Part shown: one piece after another, positions 62,001 through 64,000 of the stretch
Layout: each line of letters starts with the position of its first letter
How positions within the stretch are numbered: position 1 is the stretch's first letter
DNA from: an uncultured Bacillota bacterium
GTDB lineage: Bacteria; Bacillota; Clostridia; Oscillospirales; Oscillospiraceae
NCBI GenBank assembly: GCA_947383275.1
Contig: CANDCW010000003.1
Span: 1-64,000, forward strand
Length of the DNA stretch: 64,000 nt
Reading direction: 5' to 3'
The notes under the pieces: generated by a model
What the model was told of the DNA's origin: nothing
What the model saw: only the letters and a program-made list of their open reading frames with translations
Database searches by the model: none
Translations under genes and position numbers: made by a program

Positions 62001-62062
62001 CTCCCGAGAACAGAATTTGGGCGGAGGAAGCATGCCAAAAGGGGATTGCGCTTCTCAGATAA
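53042..62062 (+). CDS. Giant protein of about 3006 residues, unknown family
   Basis: One uninterrupted 9-kb frame. Residues about 1-860 look all-helical, with leucine- and arginine-rich helices (e.g. YLRELEF, RLLRALPKD). Residues about 860-2670 are beta-rich with many short strands and recurring stretches that could be OB/S1- or SH3-like small barrels (QLGVVLSCSEDRQT, ARLDITENVKHVKVLHF, GMLAVLRIEDGALRAESILL). Residues about 2670-3006 are helical again. I see no Walker A motif, protease or nuclease signature, signal peptide or membrane segment. The ATG at 53042 (GGGAG 11 bp upstream) is chosen; the frame stays open upstream into the preceding gene, so the start is uncertain. It probably works with the metallophosphoesterase. 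Function unknown. Confidence 0.8.
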   Translation: MFLADWYFCRTIHLSIKETANFINVMLALRDPDMPVEEKSGALKQLCQMEPLNIAYALPALVDGLLAPRCRGKAQEEQAGQAAYAAAVKACIRSTVRGLSRYDYLQTAIEDLDCVSYEQLAQYLRELEFPPTDREPSRGYLEMESCSAEILALSLLRTVAGQVPAEILEIADPGAQKPWFSAALRGALGELPWALAVETLSLCGIPGSILLSYFPKDYWLCCPDKMELAARIFFPEGIGNVDRVLYEAFDLKRLTDLYAYVVNNAGPGGGLWLDAGMDKEQQKRYGAVLWQVTLWALAAEREPGACMQMLPSYWGIPLEAGQAGQHYQFGRVFQRILSKNRDAFHQADARLAVCSPWLLRKMERSGSRKMFPLKEYPELQQRHLALRAFAVPVIMCRLLRALPKDQNIPAYFLRLLLCYGDAFEFRTIRWTYYQLQEESKRLPDRYTPAIHGLLLCAYGAVRKLGTGQIDSRVPGQLVDLLWKESPVLNREYQQPRPHCNLFSESAFITAAHWAHESLSNVTFTHGIEENPWLCGGYASQGAQVCRWFFNEVWEYVEERAPGSIQRSAREATQLSFQIFPDILEESGRKAPGPANIPDVGNVSTQDLLLSNEMSFEDWMRVPSITEQRFKADAYSIALSLRLRALLTRRDDTRPSVAEDAWVSEWNRCFYSIQTKAELSRVCRYLISQFFTMQAAGPGQASTLLDACRLVIDTIAEFSNDAPFYLQHLAQELSRPLPIGDDSAALMRQSFLAALAQYMEQEKGLLPAERKKTQLLPYYMMMIADQFQSDPHYAKQLQNRRNAGRPAAFRCEREPAGAVSPGQFLNHALYHRNEDALQGLSANIQTPFYARLHNGFQNGAAAPRGEWQLGVVLSCSEDRQTRETCLSVNLGGGQAERVCCAMDRRCPDMGDLVAVKRSDPPEVVSVQHVSSQAELAQARGFEVSGSQVTVTVNGRRYCSVSRNQPVNSQANLWALRMWSPDVCAFHAMPAGYRGGACLVSLVELKGGGSFWKPEERGFHMLLAERFLSPKNPEREVTLVYIGQSAGEYLFSAAPGENYKVTEDVWEEESFRSFQDWLSGYKPDEVCGLRIKLRLTTDKRGAPRMALAERDAFDDTNVRFQNLFQDNQPLVIRRDGSKWIVPLEEEGGAAFVTAQLIRMPPGIQGTCGPASAEAQVEENGWDLVARRNRCLRVTALSVQEVTPELLPDSQLEYFLRLRAGSRVHLEQIKDRLFYGYYTGKLSSGIQVQVAAESVSWEPFKNTPRLFSNREAVVENVHYAPERTEAAAVPCQLSEEALSGYDRVEGIVSRIANVPKDALSQAENLCIGVNVLLNGRSVLLKEIPRSAFSPAPKKIGEIFEARKGPDGWVFRIRPRDVSVRALWRVVDHAGESEQHADGLFLRMTNVLGYGIRAVTQDVQAPVLHLWSPVARSALKDTILTGEGRAQCIGRRFCNASVFKWGFNMELVRLVTEKGEYIGEAPSGTFPRTLTNWNSCQLHIHSVSYGQDGFQYDMRRIFMAEAAEQRQKDEIDLERFAQWQSQYDKWCEAGDFHEIGVLKRSKDGPAVFVMEGLRLPRDGSRTAPYQEWTDRVVLPDSAPLVSGRNYDSNRVRAYLHLREGGWEASIRDARPMSLTEFARYLNVSPPGRSLSLTMIFAGYDDEERLIFEWGYGFTLVVEPGRLEIEHGAFGAHDLFFGDRIKGFALEVREEDGEWLLRIPHGKIGYEVEGRVWQDAVGGVVQHLKVRRVPSTNRLDISKVSVSMPDISKAADEGKHWEFCTIRNAVLDASSASRILESLPDAEEATVLARLDITENVKHVKVLHFTALCGDLKDELREGDVLCLVSGAIEPKIKDDSPRIGNDYRITFSMPQQADAHGSASLQVSVQRRYFSYDESILRVQYRKDPMACSGYYMMVRLLDKTAGAATSPVWQGSVTHGIRRPEGRLYDWARTERMPVVTLGEAGDDGRMPVEVAPGIISHIAVQTDAEPGMLAVLRIEDGALRAESILLGDREYIPEQGRPVELLIMDGTWRKPEESARRPSKFTIAGLPQVMFQNQFLMEREMKKEPPRFAFLRPVEAKKKAFRVDGSVPVLAGYLRCGQANDAPRIIPVSAPEDARVRSWRQLSYLDGTAEEIYAHAKRGRWYYHERVTGVLDDENRPPRKVFWPKGARFDQIPLLYAQGWRLRYTQEELPQFSFSARAVIENGLPEDGGWYPVAGSTANSLYIELMPGKIVDIPSSILVAGKKKDHLSRMYTRVFSPGDQVRLSMPQVPVGMRAKLQLTDIRFGLRGAFAEGSALLPVQAVKEGGLSLGSGIWQITVPFEGDEAWDAGGLAALRPNQPLKKITSSSEIMEGDTVLISYRNGHFFIPGLPERNLWINHDRNANGGWVDQLLAGTRDALEKLFAVLPALPVRVARKRTLNDNPHIWFAYEQAGLDGLAPGCQLPCICVGELPGGAGEDRPVLMRSGAHILKVDGARLLPGMSPEQRSEAVRFMVKARIVLWIHLDEEGWATGLAQQGGMDRRLQLLAPLPASQGIVCREQDTLSLCWLPAGEAGRAGGADAGALFRILPRECAAVVREDRTVSIIQTQESRLQFESLGVNGRQFRVIPKHLMDGEEGQGVFRYLCQRYPAGDIFWLASERELRRECEEESPVPVEIVRKSKEDVEVAPAGTRRVPLDLAPWILAGLRSAALSGGGAFQPAQFEQAIPERFAQYKSVIQNVESLPAGSVSVPPGGCEVKLLALFSVYLKNGRNIRRIFSHVKGPLADWLEKTGTILANGANGPEEVDLLPAIAAILLLSALGGREEAFSGLAVHLARMLGNLTGGNIHQEILLEHWLLSKQLHPQGSLWDRLNRLRLYGQAVTGEASDRFDGTLTQKQAFSLTSTCGSILGRSSIPDRASDPSLTAVARALLFAAGAEADYERLYHSSLAGRTCCFQIYRLGKALTPGRNHNLAVEKLAYPQIDILNRVFSQLRRQDGLPITLNAQNMYPISPENRIWAEEACQKGIALLR

Positions 62063-62095
62063 AGGGATGCCCGCAAAGCCCTGGCCGGCGCAGGC

Positions 62096-62136
62096 AAATG
62101 CCCCCCGGAGAGAAATAAACTCTCCGGGGGGCATTT
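62096..62136. terminator. Bidirectional terminator between giant gene and ilvE
   Basis: A perfect 17-bp stem: AAATGCCCCCCGGAGAG (62096-62112) with its complement at 62120-62136, loop AAATAAA. It separates convergent genes. Confidence 0.9.
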
Positions 62137-62147
62137 CAGTGTACGTG

Positions 62148-63209
62148 TTACAGTTTCATGATCCAGTTGTGGGGATCGGCCACCCGGCCCCACTGGATGC
62201 CGGTGAGCTCATCGTAGAGCTTCTGCGTGATCTCGCCAATCTGATTGTTGGACACGGTGACTTTTTTACCGCCCATCGCCAGCTCGCCAATGGGAGATAC
62301 AACGGCGGCGGTACCGGTGCCCCAGGCCTCCTCCAGCGTGCCGTTTTCGGCGGCCTGGAAGAGCTCTTCGGCGGAGATGCGGCGCTCCTCCACCTCGTAG
62401 CCCCAGTCCTTGAGCAGCTGGATGCAGGAGCGGCGGGTGATGCCGTCCAGCACGGAGCCGTTCAGGTCGGGGGTGAGGATCTTGCCGGCCACCTTAAACA
62501 TCACATTCATGGAGCCGACCTCTTCAATATACTTGCGGAGAACGCCGTCCAGCCACAGCACCTGGCTGTAGCCGGCCTTCTCAGCCAGGTCGCCGGCCCG
62601 GAGGGAGGCGGCATAGTTGCCGCCGGTTTTGGCCATGCCCATGCCGCCCTTGACGGCGCGAACATCCCTCTCCTCCACGTAAATTTTCACAGGGTTCAAA
62701 CCCTCGGGGTAGTAAGCGCCCACAGGGCACACCACCACAATATACTGTACATGGTGGGAGGAGTGGACGCCCAGGGCGGCGTCCAGGCCGATCATAAAGG
62801 GGCGGATATATAAAGAGGTGTCCTTCTCGTGGGGGACCCAGTCCTGCTCCACCTTCACCAGCTCGGTGATGCCGGCCAGGGCCAGCTCTTCGGGAATCTG
62901 GGGCAGGCACAGCCGTTCGGCAGACTTGTTCATCCGGTCGATATTATCCTTCGGGCGGAAGAGCTGAATAGAGCCGTCGGCGGTACGGTATGCCTTCAAG
63001 CCCTCGAAGATTTCTTCCCCGTAGTGGAGCACCTTTGCGGCGGGATCAATCTGGAGGGGGCCGTAGGGGACGATCCGGGCGTCATGCCAGCCCTGGCCGG
63101 CGTCGTAGTCCACAATGAACATATGGTCGGTCATGGCCTTGCCGAATACCAGCGTGGAGGAATCGGGCTTTTCCTTCAGGGCAGCGGCACGGGTTAATTT
63201 GATTTCCAT
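62148..63209 (-). CDS. ilvE: Branched-chain amino acid aminotransferase
   Basis: This 353-residue fold-type IV PLP enzyme contains VLHYGEEIFEGLKAYR, LYIRPFMIGLDAALGV, the lysine that binds PLP in GMAKTGGNYAASL, LWLDGVLRKYIEEVGSMNV and GTGTAAVVSPIGEL. It transfers the amino group between glutamate and the keto acids of leucine, isoleucine and valine, in the cytoplasm. AGGAGTG lies 8 bp before the ATG, with a sigma-A promoter about 40 bp further upstream. It is a single-gene unit flanked by a bidirectional terminator and the divergent gdpP. Confidence 0.95.
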   Translation of the reverse strand: MEIKLTRAAALKEKPDSSTLVFGKAMTDHMFIVDYDAGQGWHDARIVPYGPLQIDPAAKVLHYGEEIFEGLKAYRTADGSIQLFRPKDNIDRMNKSAERLCLPQIPEELALAGITELVKVEQDWVPHEKDTSLYIRPFMIGLDAALGVHSSHHVQYIVVVCPVGAYYPEGLNPVKIYVEERDVRAVKGGMGMAKTGGNYAASLRAGDLAEKAGYSQVLWLDGVLRKYIEEVGSMNVMFKVAGKILTPDLNGSVLDGITRRSCIQLLKDWGYEVEERRISAEELFQAAENGTLEEAWGTGTAAVVSPIGELAMGGKKVTVSNNQIGEITQKLYDELTGIQWGRVADPHNWIMKL

Positions 63210-63246
63210 GGTAAATCACTCCTGCTTCCATTTTAGGATAATTTCT

Positions 63247-63274
63247 ATTATAACAGTATTTTTGTATCGGTCAA
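63247..63274 (-). promoter_or_regulatory. Sigma-A promoter of ilvE
   Basis: On the minus strand, TTGACC (63274-63269), 16 bp, TATAAT (63252-63247), about 38 bp upstream of the start codon. Confidence 0.75.
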
Positions 63275-63297
63275 GGGCCTTGCACCGTATTTTGTGC

Positions 63298-63326
63298 TTG
63301 TACTTCCCGGCTCAATTTGATATAAT
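63298..63326 (+). promoter_or_regulatory. Promoter of gdpP
   Basis: TTGTAC (63298-63303), 17 bp, TATAAT (63321-63326), with TG one base before the -10. It is divergent from the ilvE promoter. The following leader of about 130 nt shows no clear riboswitch. Confidence 0.7.
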
Positions 63327-63464
63327 AAAATGTCTTTTCTCCCCGCTGCGGGCGGACGCTAAAATAACCGGCCGTCATAGGCGCGTATTGAGGCTTTTTG
63401 CCCTCCGCTTCGTTCGGGAAGAGGAGGGGCTGCTGTCAAAACGCAGAGAAGGAGGCATCCTCCG

Positions 63465-64000
63465 TTGAACCGCAAAATGAACCAGCTGCTTCAGCCCAGC
63501 TTCCGGCTGTATTTCTTGTGCCTGATTCTGTTTGCCCTGCTGTCCGCGGCGTTTTCCCTGCCGCTGGCAGGGGTGGAGTTGGCCCTTGTTGCCCTGCTGT
63601 GGGTATACAGCAGGGAGAGTGCCCGCCGCAGGCGGCGGGAGATCAACAAGTATCTGGACAGCTTCACCGGCAATGTGGACTCCGCCACCAAGGACACCAT
63701 GATAAACTCCCCCCTGCCCATGGTGCTGTTCCGCCCGGAGAGCGATGATATCATCTGGACAAACGACCGCTTCCTCCGCCTGTCCGACCAGCGTGAGCAC
63801 TTGTACGATGCCAAGTTGTCCGCCCTCATTCCCGGCTTTGATCCCCACTGGCTCATGGAGGGCAAAAGCCAGTGCCCCGCCGAAGTGAGCTACGCCGGGC
63901 GCAGTTTTCTGGTTTTTGGCCACCTGGTACGCACCGGGGGCCGCAGCGGCGGCTTTTTGGCTACCACCTACTGGGTGGACATCACGGAACTTGCCCAGGT
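63465..64000 (+). CDS. gdpP: GdpP-type cyclic-di-AMP phosphodiesterase (5' part only)
   Basis: The first 178 residues of a membrane protein that continues past the right edge. It shows two transmembrane helices (about 14-50; LYFLCLILFALLSAAFSLPL), a short linker (YSRESARRRRREINKYLDS) and a PAS-like domain (MINSPLPMVLFRPESDDIIW, FLRLSDQREHLYD) typical of GdpP. The degenerate GGDEF and DHH/DHHA1 domains would follow outside the window. GdpP degrades c-di-AMP at the membrane. The start is TTG at 63465 with AAGGAGG 9 bp upstream; an in-frame ATG at 63477 is the alternative. Confidence 0.85.
   Translation, partial: MNRKMNQLLQPSFRLYFLCLILFALLSAAFSLPLAGVELALVALLWVYSRESARRRRREINKYLDSFTGNVDSATKDTMINSPLPMVLFRPESDDIIWTNDRFLRLSDQREHLYDAKLSALIPGFDPHWLMEGKSQCPAEVSYAGRSFLVFGHLVRTGGRSGGFLATTYWVDITELAQ

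Noticed and set aside
50707..62062. Assignment of the two-gene unit to a known defence system
   Set aside because: No nuclease, NTPase, TIR, Sir2 or reverse-transcriptase motif is visible, so naming a known system would be unsupported.
1..64000. CRISPR arrays, tRNA or rRNA genes and insertion sequences
   Set aside because: No regularly spaced repeats, no recognisable cloverleaf or rRNA sequence, and no transposase open frame were found by reading.

Overview
The window looks like a piece of chromosome from a GC-rich, flagellated Firmicute, probably a clostridium of the Oscillospiraceae type. The evidence is consensus sigma-A promoters (TTGACA/TATAAT), strong AGGAGG ribosome binding sites, frequent TTG and GTG starts, a sigma-28 (SigD) flagellin promoter, a perfect Spo0A-type box, an LtaS-like enzyme and GdpP. 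The genus call is inference. No rRNA, tRNA, CRISPR array or insertion sequence was seen.

Positions 1-8734 are mostly ordinary chromosome: the 5' part of cstA with a small co-transcribed partner gene, an LtaS-like phosphoglycerol transferase, a tiny hydrophilic protein, a FAD-dependent oxidoreductase, an orphan tyrosine recombinase and a YdcF-type protein. Positions 8800-18820 form a sialic-acid (or similar amino-sugar) utilisation locus: ROK-like kinase, AGE-family epimerase, RpiR regulator and a DUF624 membrane protein, then a divergent SGNH esterase facing an ABC importer (binding lipoprotein and two permeases), a YhcH protein and an N-acetylneuraminate lyase-like aldolase. The divergent promoters carry three copies of a 10-bp box that is a plausible operator for the RpiR protein.

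Positions 18854-20984 hold a flagellin gene with a textbook SigD promoter and a structured leader. It is followed on the same strand by about 29 kb of tightly packed, often overlapping genes (21118-50468) that look like a glycan-synthesis island, probably for flagellin glycosylation. The island contains two glycosyltransferases, three methyltransferase loci (one interrupted by an in-frame TGA), a pyruvyltransferase, seven radical SAM enzymes, an iron-sulfur aldo/keto reductase, a COG5610-type HAD protein, a SAF-less NeuB-like synthase, a phosphatase-isomerase fusion and the complete RfbF/RfbG/RfbH route to a CDP-3,6-dideoxy-4-keto-hexose. A thiamine-diphosphate enzyme and an SDR reductase suggest that this sugar is elaborated to a branched-chain (yersiniose-like) product. 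A Rossmann-like module (G-x-G...D-x-N) recurs in at least nine of the proteins, fused to different catalytic domains.

Positions 50586-62136 form a separate, self-contained two-gene unit with its own promoter and terminator. It encodes a 755-residue calcineurin-type metallophosphoesterase with an unrecognised C-terminal half, followed by a giant protein of about 3006 residues that I cannot assign to any family. This is the best candidate for an undescribed system. The window ends with ilvE on the minus strand and the 5' part of gdpP.
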